The translations under genes and the position numbers were made by a program. A model generated the notes under the pieces. That model saw only the letters and a program-made list of their open reading frames with translations. It had not been told where the DNA came from and searched no databases. Below are positions 34,387 to 42,828 of a stretch of DNA of 64,000 bases, piece by piece. Location of the stretch: assembly GCA_963780815.1 (NCBI GenBank), contig CAWADG010000009.1:370658-434657 (forward strand), written 5' to 3'. The number at the start of each line of letters is the position of its first letter. Position 1 is the first letter of the stretch. The DNA comes from VRUE01 sp963780815 (GTDB taxonomy: Bacteria > Actinomycetota > Thermoleophilia > Solirubrobacterales > 70-9).

Positions 34387-35322
34387 TCAGGCTCGTCCGC
34401 GCAATCGCGTTCTCAGCCGCAGTGCCGGCTCGAACGGCCGGCGCATACGCCACCAGGTCCCCGACGTGATGGCCTCCAATTCGCCGGCCAGGCGGGCGCG
34501 CTCGGCGCTGACCTCGGCAAGCTCGCGCTCCCGCACCGCCTCCCGCTCCTTCGCCTCGGCGAGCGCAGCGCCATCGGCGTGGGCGCTGGCGGAGCAGACG
34601 AACGCCATCTCCCCCCTTAGCCGCGCGAGCTGCGTCGGGTCCCGCAGGCGGGCCAGGAACTCGGCGTTCTGAGCCACACGGTCGCGCCAGCTCTGCTCTC
34701 GCCTCCAGGCACTGAAGAAGAGCACCGTGGGCGATGCGACCATCTCGCTGTGGGCCCCGCTGCGGACCATCCGGCGCCAGAGATCCCAGTCGCCGGCCCG
34801 CTCGAGGTCGGTCGGCCAGCCGCCCGCCGCGAGCGCCGCGCGGGCCTGATGGCTGACTGCGCTTGAGGGGGTGCGGTTTTCGGCGCCGAGGAACCTGTCG
34901 CGATAGGTCGGTGCCCGCCAGTGAACTCCAAATGGCTCGAGCGTCCCATCCTCGCGCACCAGGCAGGCCATTGAATTCACAATTTCGGCGACGCCGGCGT
35001 CGAACATCTCGCCCGCCCGCTCGAGATGGTCGGGTAGCCAGAGGTCGTCGTCTGCCAGCCACGCGACGACGCCCCCATCCGCTCGCTCGAGCACCTCGTT
35101 GCGGTGGGCATAGCCGCAGCCGAACCCCTTCGGTCGGTCGAGGACCTCAATACGATCGTCCCCGAGCGCGCGAACAGCGTCCTGGGTGCCGTCCGTGCAA
35201 CCGTCGGCCACGACAAAGACCCGCGTCGGCGGGCGCGTCTGCTCGAGCGAGCTGGCCAGCGCCAGGAGCACCGTCTCGCGGCGGTTGTGGGTGGGAATGC
35301 CGACCGTGAACTCCACCGACAC
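34387..35322 (-). CDS. Family 2 glycosyltransferase
   Basis: A 311-residue GT-A enzyme. The N-terminus FTVGIPTHNRRETVLLALAS and VFVVADGCTDGTQDAVRAL form the nucleotide-sugar site, and the DxD-type motif is in VVAWLADDDLWLPDHLERA. A C-terminal Ala/Glu/Arg coiled coil ends in a basic tail. GTG 35322. It is divergently placed, 14 bases from a RmlC-like epimerase, so both probably serve cell-surface polysaccharide synthesis. Acceptor unknown. Confidence 0.88.
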   Translation of the reverse strand: MSVEFTVGIPTHNRRETVLLALASSLEQTRPPTRVFVVADGCTDGTQDAVRALGDDRIEVLDRPKGFGCGYAHRNEVLERADGGVVAWLADDDLWLPDHLERAGEMFDAGVAEIVNSMACLVREDGTLEPFGVHWRAPTYRDRFLGAENRTPSSAVSHQARAALAAGGWPTDLERAGDWDLWRRMVRSGAHSEMVASPTVLFFSAWRREQSWRDRVAQNAEFLARLRDPTQLARLRGEMAFVCSASAHADGAALAEAKEREAVRERELAEVSAERARLAGELEAITSGTWWRMRRPFEPALRLRTRLRGRA

Positions 35323-35336
35323 GCGGACTTCATACC

Positions 35337-35918
35337 ATGGCGACGGTGCGCGCAGACCCGGACTCGCAGCATGCGCAGGCTCCAGAGCAGGACCGGGAGG
35401 TCCTTCCCGGCGGTGTGCGCGACGTCCCCACTGTCGCGGTGGGGGGGAGGCGGCGCCCTCAGCTCGAGGGCGTGGTCGTGGCCCCCGCGGTCGTGCAGGC
35501 CGACCACCGTGGGACGCTGATGGAGGTGGTCAACTTCGACGATCCGTTCTGGGAGGAGCCGGTCGTCTACGCCTATGGGTTCACCGTCGCGCCGGGGCGG
35601 ATCAAGGGCTGGGGGATGCACAAGCGCCAGACCGACCGCTATGCCGCGCTGGCCGGCCGGCTGAGGGTCGTGCTCTACGACGGCCGCCCCGACTCCTCGA
35701 CCTTCGAGCGCTTTGCCGAATTCTCCTTCGCCGATGAGGCGCCGGGTTTCCTGCGCATCCCCCCCGGCGTCTGGCATGCCGACCAGAACGTCGGCGAGGT
35801 TCCCTGCCGGGTACTCAACTTCCCGACCCGCCCCTATGACCGCGACGCCCCCGACAAGTACCGCGTCGATCCGGCCTCTGGCGAGATCCCCTTCGACTTC
35901 ACCCTGCGCGACGGTTAG
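35337..35918 (+). CDS. dTDP-4-dehydrorhamnose 3,5-epimerase-like cupin
   Basis: A 193-residue protein with an RmlC fold. It has ADHRGTLMEVVNFDDPFWEE, VAPGRIKGWGMHKRQTDRYA (the His-Lys-Arg-x-Thr-Asp segment near the active site), FLRIPPGVWHADQNVGEVPC and NFPTRPYDRDAPDKYR. These epimerases act in dTDP-L-rhamnose synthesis, but this one could use another 4-keto sugar. The first ~35 residues from ATG 35337 look non-conserved; GTG 35439 is a plausible true start, which would also leave room for a promoter between the two divergent genes. Confidence 0.8.
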   Translation: MATVRADPDSQHAQAPEQDREVLPGGVRDVPTVAVGGRRRPQLEGVVVAPAVVQADHRGTLMEVVNFDDPFWEEPVVYAYGFTVAPGRIKGWGMHKRQTDRYAALAGRLRVVLYDGRPDSSTFERFAEFSFADEAPGFLRIPPGVWHADQNVGEVPCRVLNFPTRPYDRDAPDKYRVDPASGEIPFDFTLRDG

Positions 35919-35990
35919 GCCCGAAAGCAGGGGGCGCGGCATCAGACACGAAGTTGTCTGAGATCGCAATCCACGGAGGCGCTTCCCCGG

Positions 35991-36623
35991 ATGAACCAAG
36001 GTACGAAGCTGCGCGAAAAGCTTTCATACTCGAACGTCGTTTCCACATTCTGTCTGTTCCTGATTCTGGGTGGCGGTGCCGCCTATGCCGCCGCCCACCT
36101 TCCCAAGAACTCGGTCGGGGCGAAGCAGTTGAAGAAGAACGCGGTGACGCCGCCGAAGGTCGCAGCTTCGACCATCAAGCTATTCAGCGGTCAGAAGGGC
36201 GATCAAGGGATCCAGGGAATCCCAGGCCCACCCGGGCCGACTGCGGGGGTCGCGGGCGGCTTCAATGACCCGCCCGCGACATTCGACTTCGCCGCCGCCC
36301 CTTCGCAAACGATCAGTTTTCCGTCCGCGGGCAAGCTGTTCGCGATGGGCAGCATCCAAAGCCAGGTCAACTGCACTTCCTCGGGGACCCAGTGCACACT
36401 CGAACTCGGCCTCTACGTCGATGGTCATCCCGTTGCGGGGACACTGCGAGAAGAGTCCGCTCCCGCCACCGCCACCTCGGCGATCCGGGACATCGACATG
36501 TTCGGCGTGACCGGCACCCTCCCCGCGGGCCCTCACACGATCACAATCGGAATTCATAAAGCCTCGGCCGGCGGGGTGGACAGTGAGTGGAACGACAGCC
36601 TCGGAGGGTTTCTCCTCGGCTGA
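35991..36623 (+). CDS. Secreted decapeptide-repeat protein with short collagen-like segment
   Basis: A 210-residue protein, GGAGG 10 bases before ATG 35991. N-terminal LSYSNVVSTFCLFLILGGGA is a signal or anchor segment. NSVGAKQLKKNAVTPPKVAA is the repeat motif shared with three other proteins here. A collagen-like GDQGIQGIPGPPGP follows, then a beta-rich C-terminal domain with two cysteines (NCTSSGTQCTLELGLYVDG). Likely cell-surface; function unknown. It is immediately left of the split tRNA-Gly. Confidence 0.75.
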   Translation: MNQGTKLREKLSYSNVVSTFCLFLILGGGAAYAAAHLPKNSVGAKQLKKNAVTPPKVAASTIKLFSGQKGDQGIQGIPGPPGPTAGVAGGFNDPPATFDFAAAPSQTISFPSAGKLFAMGSIQSQVNCTSSGTQCTLELGLYVDGHPVAGTLREESAPATATSAIRDIDMFGVTGTLPAGPHTITIGIHKASAGGVDSEWNDSLGGFLLG

Positions 36624-36633
36624 TGGGGCCAGG

Positions 36634-36648
36634 GGGCAGTTACTGCCC
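36634..36648 (+). terminator. Hairpin after the collagen-like gene
   Basis: GGGCAGT and ACTGCCC around a single T, starting 10 bases after the stop codon at 36623. No T-tract. Confidence 0.4.
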
Positions 36649-36736
36649 AACTGCTGTACGCGTAAGCGACGAAGCGGCTGCTACGCTCTGAGCGTTCCAA
36701 AGACGTTGAAGGTCAGAAGACTGGAGTTCGAGGACG

Positions 36737-36757
36737 GGGACCGCTAGCTGCGGTCCC
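36737..36757 (+). terminator. Terminator-like hairpin
   Basis: A perfect 8-bp stem, GGGACCGC/GCGGTCCC, with loop TAGCT, followed by ATTCGCTTTCT. It lies 64 bases before the tRNA-Gly 5' half. Confidence 0.5.
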
Positions 36758-36820
36758 ATTCGCTTTCTAGGGGCGGGAATCGACAGGGAACGGCACCTCG
36801 AAGCTGGAAACCCCCTTCGC

Positions 36821-36861
36821 GCGGCTGTAGCTCAGCTGGCTAGAGCGTCTGCTTGCCATGC
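36821..36861 (+). pseudogene. 5' half of tRNA-Gly(GCC)
   Basis: Forty-one bases identical to positions 1-41 of the intact tRNA-Gly at 41633, from acceptor strand through D arm and anticodon loop (..TTGCCATGC), then abrupt divergence. The ten bases upstream (CCCCCTTCGC) resemble those before the intact gene (CCCCCTCCGC). The last nine bases, TTGCCATGC (36853-36861), are also the first nine of the 3' half at 42469, so the two halves share a core. Confidence 0.85.
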
Positions 36862-36936
36862 GTTTTGCAGGGAGCCGGCGGTTAGTGCGCTGTACGGCTT
36901 TCTGGAGCGGCTTCCGAGACGCAGACTTCCGTCTGG

Positions 36937-36963
36937 GTCTAATCGGATACGGCGCGATTAGAC
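36937..36963. repeat. Inverted repeat next to the tRNA-Gly 5' half
   Basis: GTCTAATCG (36937-36945) and CGATTAGAC (36955-36963) are perfect 9-bp arms around nine bases. A smaller hairpin, CAGAC-TTCC-GTCTG, precedes it. Possible remnant of an integrase-binding region; no direct evidence. Confidence 0.45.
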
Positions 36964-36970
36964 GGGATTT

Positions 36971-36995
36971 GGGCAGGGAAATCGGTTCCCTGCCC
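36971..36995. terminator. Perfect 10-bp hairpin downstream of yihY-like gene
   Basis: GGGCAGGGAA and TTCCCTGCCC with loop ATCGG. It lies 43 bases beyond the 3' end of the minus-strand YihY-like gene. No U-tract on either strand. Confidence 0.5.
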
Positions 36996-37038
36996 ATTGC
37001 GTTCGGCCTATTGGGTGTGCGGCTGTGATGACGACCGC

Positions 37039-37974
37039 CTAAGGGCGTTCGAGCGAGTCGAGTCGTCTTGCGCCCGACAGCGTGCCGGTCGCCTGAGCGC
37101 GGATGATCGCGTCGAGTTGGATGGCGAAGAGAAACACGATCGTCGAGGTATAGACGTAGGCCATTGCGACAATCGCCGAGGCCAGGCTTCCGAACACCGA
37201 GTTATACGAGGCGATTGAGGTCAGATAGAAATAGAACGCAACGGAGACGACCGCCCATGAGGCGATCACCATCCCTGCGCCGAGACTGACCCACGGCAGC
37301 GGCTGGGGTATCGCTGGAGCGTGCCGGAGTAGCAGGCCAACAGCGAGCAAGAGAAAAGCGGCGGCCAGCGCCCAGCGCGCGATAAACGCGAAAACGTTCC
37401 AGGCGGCACCTGGAAGCGGCAACGAGAAGAACGGCGCGAGCTGCAGGCACACCGTGGCCACGATGAAGCAGCCTCCCACCGCGATCGCAAGCGCGAATGA
37501 GATCAAGTACCGCCTCACAAACGGTCGCTCAGACGGTGCTCCATAGATTCGATCCAGCACACCCATCACCGCGCGCATGGCGCCCGACGCCTGCCACAGC
37601 GCCAGTCCTCCGCCGAGCGTCGCCCACAATAGTTGCTCTCCGCCAAAAGCTTTGTTGACGCCGTCTGAGATCACCGAGAACAGTTCGGGCGAGACATTCG
37701 CCTGGACCTGGGGCGCGATGTGGTCTCGCCAGACACTGTCCAGATTAAGGAGCCCGGCGACAGCGATCACGAACAGGAGGAACGGAATGATCGCGGTGAG
37801 GATCTGAAACGAGATCGCGCTTGCGTACGTCAGAAGGTCGTACTTCTTAAAGCCGTCGAGCAACGCCCGGCTGAGCTCGCGCGCCCGTGCCCCGAGTTGC
37901 ATGCCGCCGCCGAACATTCGAGCCGCACCGCTGGCTGGCGGCTGCGCTGAAGCGACCCTCCGCGACTTCGCCAT
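37039..37974 (-). CDS. YihY/virulence factor BrkB family membrane protein
   Basis: A 311-residue integral membrane protein with about six transmembrane segments. Family features are DLLTYASAISFQILTAIIPF in the first segment, WRDHIAPQVQANVSPELFSV, a hydrophobic LLWATLGGGLALWQASGAMR, and a C-terminal SYNSVFGSLASAIVAMAYVY. The family was once called RNase BN by mistake; its real function is unclear. ATG 37974. It lies within the tRNA-Gly-bounded segment. Confidence 0.88.
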   Translation of the reverse strand: MAKSRRVASAQPPASGAARMFGGGMQLGARARELSRALLDGFKKYDLLTYASAISFQILTAIIPFLLFVIAVAGLLNLDSVWRDHIAPQVQANVSPELFSVISDGVNKAFGGEQLLWATLGGGLALWQASGAMRAVMGVLDRIYGAPSERPFVRRYLISFALAIAVGGCFIVATVCLQLAPFFSLPLPGAAWNVFAFIARWALAAAFLLLAVGLLLRHAPAIPQPLPWVSLGAGMVIASWAVVSVAFYFYLTSIASYNSVFGSLASAIVAMAYVYTSTIVFLFAIQLDAIIRAQATGTLSGARRLDSLERP

Positions 37975-37998
37975 CCCCCAACGCTACTCCGGCGCGCG

Positions 37999-38376
37999 TT
38001 GGCGGGATCCTTGCGACGGACCTTGGCTGATTTTGGCTTGCTAGAGCCCCCAACGACAGAAAAGGCTGGGTCTGCCTCGCACCTGAGAATGCCTCTAGGC
38101 CCTCAGGTCCTCAGCTTGGAGAGCCTGAGCGCCGCAATCGGCAGGTTTGAAGACTTTCTCGACGTACAGGACGGGACACATGACGGCAGCCCCCAGTCAG
38201 ACCAACGAACACGTGAGGCGTTCGAGCGCTACATGGAGAACGTCGGCCTGACGAAAGCGGCCAGGCGTGGGCTGAGGGACTGGAACGAGGACCCGGCAAA
38301 TGCGGAGGCCGCGATCCTGACTGCCGCTGTGATCCTCGAAGCACGCGAACTTGAGGAAGAAAGAAGCGATGGCTAA
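37999..38376 (+). CDS. Hypothetical protein
   Basis: Up to 125 residues from TTG 37999; ATG 38089 would give 95. The C-terminal half is helical and acidic (TREAFERYMENVGLTKAARR, AAILTAAVILEARELEEER). No family recognised. It lies divergently from the YihY-like gene inside the tRNA-Gly-bounded segment; low confidence in the start. Confidence 0.5.
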   Translation: MAGSLRRTLADFGLLEPPTTEKAGSASHLRMPLGPQVLSLESLSAAIGRFEDFLDVQDGTHDGSPQSDQRTREAFERYMENVGLTKAARRGLRDWNEDPANAEAAILTAAVILEARELEEERSDG

Positions 38377-39214
38377 GTCAGCCGCAGGGAAGCGCTACGG
38401 CACCGAGGATGCTCAGCGCGGGCTCGTAGCAGACGCTTGCTCGGGCTCCACGGTTCGACTCGTTCCAAGCTCCACGGTTGCCGCTGCTGATGCCGATGCA
38501 CTCGGGCCTCCTCCGCCGCCGGCTCGGGCCTCCGATAGTCGGAGCCCATCCAGTTGCAGGTTGAGCAGACGGCGACCCATCCTTGGCTTTGATGCTCGGC
38601 CCTCGCGCTGTGTGCATCGGCCCGGAGCGTAGCGCTGGGGTGACCTACAGAACTCCGCCGGGGATCAGGAGATACCTGGTGCCCTGGACATCATCAGACA
38701 AGCCGGCGGTGACCTCGCCTGTGGGGATGAACTCCGTGCCCTGTTGGCCAAACTCGAGCAGCCTCTCGCTGCAACCTTCCGAGGCGGCCCACGTTCTGAT
38801 AGCAGCGCGATCCCCCTCAGGGATTTCCTCGACGTTCACGATCCGAGCGTCGCGCGGGACGAACGCTGGAAAATCCGCAGGCGGCTTGACGGCCAGCGCC
38901 CCGAGAAGCTCGCGCATTTCGCCGGCATCCATTGATCACAGCATTGCAGGGCGGCTCGGCTCCCGCTGGCTCGTCCTCCTCCAGGCTGACCGCGTAAATC
39001 GCCATGTTCTACTCGGGAAGAAGACGGACGCAAGAGACTTGCGTTCAACTCGCGTTGACAGGATCGGGGATGTGCCCTTCTCCTTCCCGCTGCCCCATGA
39101 TCAACTCGATAGCAAAGAGACTAAAGAGCTCATTGGGTTGCAAGCGTTTCCTGCCGAAAAGCGGGAGTTCAAGCTCATCTATGCGGATCAGTCATACGTG
39201 ATGTCAAGGCCGGT
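38377..39214. other. Mostly decayed accessory stretch
   Basis: Apart from the small minus-strand frame at 38645-38932, I see no convincing gene here. Composition is less GC-biased at third positions and frames are short. The stretch abuts the IS21-family element. Any integrase for the tRNA-Gly segment might once have been here, but no integrase motif is detectable. Confidence 0.4.
38645..38932 (-). CDS. Hypothetical protein
   Basis: A 95-residue frame with natural composition: DAGEMRELLGALAVKPPADF, DARIVNVEEIPEGDRAAIRT, ending TRYLLIPGGVL. No Shine-Dalgarno is obvious at ATG 38932. A second frame immediately upstream (39005 leftwards, AIYAVSLEEDEPAGAEPPCN) could be its real beginning joined through a frameshift. 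No family recognised. Confidence 0.4.
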   Translation of the reverse strand: MDAGEMRELLGALAVKPPADFPAFVPRDARIVNVEEIPEGDRAAIRTWAASEGCSERLLEFGQQGTEFIPTGEVTAGLSDDVQGTRYLLIPGGVL

Positions 39215-39318
39215 TGAAAACTCACCCCCCTGCGCCGGTCGAAAACTGACCCCCCTCCAAGGTCGATAGCCCGCCTGCGAAGCGGAGCCCGTAGGGCGAA
39301 GCGAAGCAGGCGGGGCGA

Positions 39319-40077
39319 TCAGTCGTGCGGCGGCGGAGAGCCCAGGTCCTTGTCGCGCAGGCGGAAGGAGTCGCCCTTCAGCGCCAGGATCTCGGCGTGG
39401 TGGACGAGACGGTCGATCATCGCCGCGGCCGTCACCTCGTCTCCGAAGATCTCTCCCCAGGCCGAGAAGGGCTTGTTCGAGGTGACGATCAGCGAGGCTC
39501 GCTCATAGCGCGCTGAGATGAGGCTGAACATCAGGTTCGCTGCCTCGGGATCGAAGGGGATGTAGCCGACCTCGTCGACGACGATCAGCGGCACGAATCC
39601 CAGGCGGCGCAGCTCGGGCTCGAGGTTGCCGGCCCGCTTTGCCTCGCCAAGGCGGGCCACCCACTCGGTCGCGGTGGCGAAGGCGACTCGCTGCCCGGCG
39701 AGGCAGGCTCGGATCCCGAGCGCGATCGCCAGGTGGGTCTTGCCGGTCCCCGGTGGGCCCAGCATCACCACGTTCTCGCGGCCATGGAGAAAGTCGAGTT
39801 GCCCCAGGTGCTCGATGACTTGGCGCTTGACCGAGCGCTGGAAGGTGAAGTCGAACTCCTCAAGGGTCTTTCGGGCCGGGAAGCGGGCGGCCTTGATCCG
39901 GTTCTCCCCGCCGTGGGACTCGCGCGAGGCGACCTCGGTGGAGAGGACCGCCTCCAAGAAGCGCTCGTGTGACCACTCCTCCTCTCTAGCGCGCTCGGTC
40001 AGCTTGGGTAGGGCCCGGGCCGCCGCCGGCGCCTTCAGCGCCCGGAACAGGTGGGAGAGCTCTGATGCCTTGCTCAT
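39319..40077 (-). CDS. istB: IS21-family helper ATPase IstB
   Basis: A 252-residue AAA+ ATPase that assists the IstA transposase. Walker A is MLGPPGTGKTHLAIALGIRA and Walker B is FVPLIVVDEVGYIPFDPEAA, with SLIVTSNKPFSAWGEIFGDE (sensor) and AAAMIDRLVHHAEILALKGD completing the DnaA/DnaC-like core. Full length and intact. Its ATG (40077) overlaps the istA stop by four bases. Confidence 0.95.
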   Translation of the reverse strand: MSKASELSHLFRALKAPAAARALPKLTERAREEEWSHERFLEAVLSTEVASRESHGGENRIKAARFPARKTLEEFDFTFQRSVKRQVIEHLGQLDFLHGRENVVMLGPPGTGKTHLAIALGIRACLAGQRVAFATATEWVARLGEAKRAGNLEPELRRLGFVPLIVVDEVGYIPFDPEAANLMFSLISARYERASLIVTSNKPFSAWGEIFGDEVTAAAMIDRLVHHAEILALKGDSFRLRDKDLGSPPPHD

Positions 40078-41285
40078 GCCGGGATCAGGGCGTCGTAGCG
40101 GGCCAGGGGGCGGACCTCGACCTCGGGCTCTTTGGGCGCCCGGCGCTCGCCACGCAGCTCTTCGAGTGCCCGCTGGTGGGCGGGGTCGGTGAAGGTGAGG
40201 TGCTTGGCGAAGGAGCGGCGGTGGCTCGCCGCGGGCTCGCCGCTGTCGAGCGCGACGGCGCCGACCTCGGCCTGGGAGATACGGACCTCGACCCGGCGCC
40301 CGGCAAGGCGAGGATCGAGCGAGTAGTCGTTGGTGTCCCACCTCAGGTAGGGCTGGGCGGGGACCCGGATCACGAAGCGGCGGTCGAGATCGGGCATCTG
40401 ATCGGGCAGCGCCCGCATCAGCTCGCGCTCGGCAGCGAGGCGCTCGGCGGGCACCGCGCGAAGCGTCCGGTGGGTGCGGGCGTTGGCGCGGTCTGCAAAC
40501 CAGCCGTCGAGCTGGTGCTGGTAGTCGAGCGGGCCCGCGAAGCTGCGGGCGGGCTCGAAGCTGCGCTCGATGAAGTCGTGAAGGCGCTCGAGCATGCCCT
40601 TGGCCTGGCAGTCGCCCGCATCGAGGATCACCCAGCCGAGCCCGAGCTCGCCGCAGAAGGCGGCGAAGGCGTCGGTGGGCTGACCGCCGCCGCGGTGGAT
40701 CGCCCCCTCGCGATCCCAGACCACCTTCTCAGGCAGCGCCCCGAGCTCTCCGAGGCAGCGGCTCATGCCCCAGAGGATGTCGGGGGCCTCCTTGGAGAAG
40801 ATCAGGCTCCCTGCGCCGGCGCGAGAGTAGCCCGAGCAGCAGGTGAGGACCCAGCCACGGCGCAGCTGGCCGTGGCCAACCGGGATCGGCTGGCTCGGCT
40901 CCCAGAGATCGAACTGGACCAGCTGGCCGGGCTCATATTGGGTGCGCTGGAAGGTGCGCGGCGGGTTGAAGACCGGGCGCAGCTCGCGCACGTAGTCATC
41001 GCAGATCGTCTTGGCGCCTCGGTAGCCGGCCTCGGTGATCCGCTCGCGGATCACCTGCGAGGGGATCGCTCCATCGGCCTTCAGCAAGGCGTGGATCTGC
41101 TCCTTGAACGCCTCGAGCTTCGAGGGCCGCGGCGCTCTCGGCCCGTAGCGCGGCGGCTGGGGGGAGCGCAGCGCAGCGCGGATCGTGTTTCGCGAGTGCC
41201 CGGTCCGCCTCGCGATCTCCTTGATCGACAGCCCCTGCACCTGCTTCATCGCCCTGATCTCGGCCCACTCCTGCACCTGAACCAC
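40074..41285 (-). CDS. istA: IS21-family transposase IstA
   Basis: A 403-residue DDE transposase. An N-terminal helix-turn-helix (GLSIKEIARRTGHSRNTIRA) is followed by the catalytic core: QLVQFDLWEPSQPIPVGHGQ (first Asp), EKVVWDREGAIHRGGGQPTD (second Asp) and AKGMLERLHDFIERSFEPAR (Glu). The C-terminal domain has YSLDPRLAGRRVEVRIS. Intact, so the element may still be active. Confidence 0.95.
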   Translation of the reverse strand: MVQVQEWAEIRAMKQVQGLSIKEIARRTGHSRNTIRAALRSPQPPRYGPRAPRPSKLEAFKEQIHALLKADGAIPSQVIRERITEAGYRGAKTICDDYVRELRPVFNPPRTFQRTQYEPGQLVQFDLWEPSQPIPVGHGQLRRGWVLTCCSGYSRAGAGSLIFSKEAPDILWGMSRCLGELGALPEKVVWDREGAIHRGGGQPTDAFAAFCGELGLGWVILDAGDCQAKGMLERLHDFIERSFEPARSFAGPLDYQHQLDGWFADRANARTHRTLRAVPAERLAAERELMRALPDQMPDLDRRFVIRVPAQPYLRWDTNDYSLDPRLAGRRVEVRISQAEVGAVALDSGEPAASHRRSFAKHLTFTDPAHQRALEELRGERRAPKEPEVEVRPLARYDALIPA

Positions 41286-41632
41286 CCTCTTCCTCCTGAC
41301 CTCGATCGCTTGACCGAGCCAGGCTCGAAGTCCCCCCGGACGCTCTCGTCGCCGTCGGAGGGGTCAGTTTTCGTCCGGCGAGAGGGGGTCAGTATTCAGG
41401 CGGCGCCGACAACGTGACGGCTTACCCGACGATCAGCTGTACCCAAACGGCTTGTTCTGCTCAGTAGCCATGTCGCACTGGGGTCGTTCTGGACAGACAA
41501 CCGGGCGGTCTATGGATCCAGCCCCAATGGGCAGGATTGGGCAGGAAGCCACGTCGGCGTTGCAGTATCAGAGGTGGAGCCGAGACTGGCCGAGGCAGGA
41601 TTCTAAGCAGGAAAGCTAGAATCCCCCTCCGC

Positions 41633-41706
41633 GCGGCTGTAGCTCAGCTGGCTAGAGCGTCTGCTTGCCATGCAGAAGGTCGTGGGTTCGAATCCCATCA
41701 GCCGCT
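41633..41706 (+). tRNA. tRNA-Gly(GCC)
   Basis: A complete 74-nt cloverleaf. Acceptor is GCGGCTG/CAGCCGC, D stem GCTC/GAGC, and anticodon stem TCTGC/GCAGA with loop TTGCCAT (anticodon GCC). The T arm is GTGGG-TTCGAAT-CCCAT and the discriminator base T. No CCA is encoded. TTTTT follows at once. It lies inside the segment bounded by the two tRNA-Gly halves. Confidence 0.95.
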
Positions 41707-42342
41707 TTTTCGCGAATCACTGTCCTCTGCGCTCAGGGCCTCCGCCACCGCGGCCAGGCGGTCGTCCCCCCAAAAGAGCTCCTCGCCGACAAGCACGGTG
41801 GGGACGCCGAACACCCCGGCGCGGATCGCCTTCTCCGTCTCCTGCTTCAACTTCTCCTTGACCGCCGGCCGACGAGCCTCAGCGAGGACATGGTCCGGAT
41901 CGAGGCCAACGGTCTCCGCGACGGCCCGGAGGTCGGCCTCCGCGCCGAGGCCGCTTCCGTCTAGGAAGTTGCGCTCGAAGGCTGCGCGACTGAACTCGCG
42001 CAGACAGCCGGTGCGGGCGGCGACGTAGGCGGCGCGGAGGGCAGGCAGCGAATAGCTGTCGAGAGGCCACCCCGATGGCCAGCGCAGCGGTGGCAATCCG
42101 TATTCGTCGGCGCGTTTCTCGCATTCGCGCTTGCCCCGCTCCTTGCTCTCCTCGCACATCGACCAAGGGATGCGTTCGTGGGCGTTGATGACGAAGGCCA
42201 TCGAGATCGGCACCCAGCGCGGCATTCGCGGCAGCACGGCGTCGACCCGGGTCGCTGCGAGGAAGGCGAAGGGTGAGCTGAAATCGAAGTAAAAGATCGG
42301 CTCCACCCCTGCATGGGCGCTGTCTATACCGGCTTCGCTCAT
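41698..42342 (-). CDS. DsbA-family protein, 2-hydroxychromene-2-carboxylate isomerase type
   Basis: A 214-residue kappa-class/DsbA-like thioredoxin fold. It has EPIFYFDFSSPFAFLAATRV at the N-terminus, RAGVFGVPTVLVGEELFWGD near the end with the cis-proline (GVPT), and the helical insertion between. These proteins include HCCA isomerase and glutathione-dependent enzymes; substrate unknown. The start is taken as ATG 42342. Its stop and last codons lie inside the 3' end of the intact tRNA-Gly on the opposite strand, a 9-base overlap. Confidence 0.8.
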   Translation of the reverse strand: MSEAGIDSAHAGVEPIFYFDFSSPFAFLAATRVDAVLPRMPRWVPISMAFVINAHERIPWSMCEESKERGKRECEKRADEYGLPPLRWPSGWPLDSYSLPALRAAYVAARTGCLREFSRAAFERNFLDGSGLGAEADLRAVAETVGLDPDHVLAEARRPAVKEKLKQETEKAIRAGVFGVPTVLVGEELFWGDDRLAAVAEALSAEDSDSRKSG

Positions 42343-42468
42343 CCTCGCGAGTGTACGGCCGAAAAGCGTCCAAATCGACGGGCCACGTGATCGCGGCGGC
42401 CTGTCCGCCCATCGCAATCCCTGCAAATGGAGGTATTCACGCTGCCAGCCGTCCTCGGAGAAGGCGAA

Positions 42469-42510
42469 TTGCCATGCAGAAGGTCGTGGGTTCGAATCCC
42501 ATCAGCCGCT
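42469..42510 (+). pseudogene. 3' half of tRNA-Gly(GCC)
   Basis: Forty-two bases identical to the last 42 of the intact gene, from the anticodon loop (TTGCCATGC) through the T arm to the discriminator T. Upstream sequence is unrelated. A terminator follows directly, so this is probably the original 3' end of the chromosomal tRNA gene. Confidence 0.9.
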
Positions 42511-42514
42511 TTCC

Positions 42515-42540
42515 GAAAGCCCCGCTCCGTCGGGGCTTTC
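42515..42540 (+). terminator. Terminator after the tRNA-Gly 3' half
   Basis: GAAAGCCCCG and CGGGGCTTTC form a perfect 10-bp stem with loop CTCCGT, four bases after the tRNA fragment. Confidence 0.75.
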
Positions 42541-42828
42541 ATTGCGATTTGCCTTCAGCGTCACCGCTTTCGGATCGATTCCGTCCGTCTGCGTCCGATT
42601 GGGCCCCACAAACACTGCCGAGGAAGGGCGCGCTGGCAACTGAGTCGTCGGCAAGGTTCCGGCAATGGAGCAGGGCTCAGTCCCTCGACCTTGCTGCGGA
42701 TGAACCTCGTACAGGCTCGGGCCGTATCACGTGCATCTCGGCCTTCGAGTTCGAGAAGGCCCACACCGAACCCAGATCATCGAGAATTCGACGCACCGCG
42801 TCGGCTTCACTCCACAGGAGGCATCGAA

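Larger units (their letters stand above)
39215..41398 (-). mobile_element. IS21-family insertion sequence
   Basis: A 2,184-bp element with istA and istB on the minus strand. Ends are TGAAAACTCACCCCC (left) and, inverted, TGAATACTGACCCCC (right), 13 of 15 alike. Each end has a second internal copy of the motif (CGAAAACTGACCCC at 39240 and the complement at 41357-41372), the multiple terminal repeats expected for IS21. I find no clear target duplication (flanks CCGGT and GGCGG). Confidence 0.85.
36862..42477. mobile_element. Candidate integrative segment splitting tRNA-Gly (5.6 kb)
   Basis: Bounded by the shared core TTGCCATGC at 36853-36861 (end of the tRNA 5' half) and 42469-42477 (start of the 3' half). 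Joining the two cores would rebuild a complete tRNA-Gly followed by its own terminator. The segment holds a YihY-like gene, two hypothetical genes, an IS21-family element, an intact tRNA-Gly and a DsbA-like gene. No integrase survives, so the mechanism is inferred from boundaries only. Confidence 0.5.
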
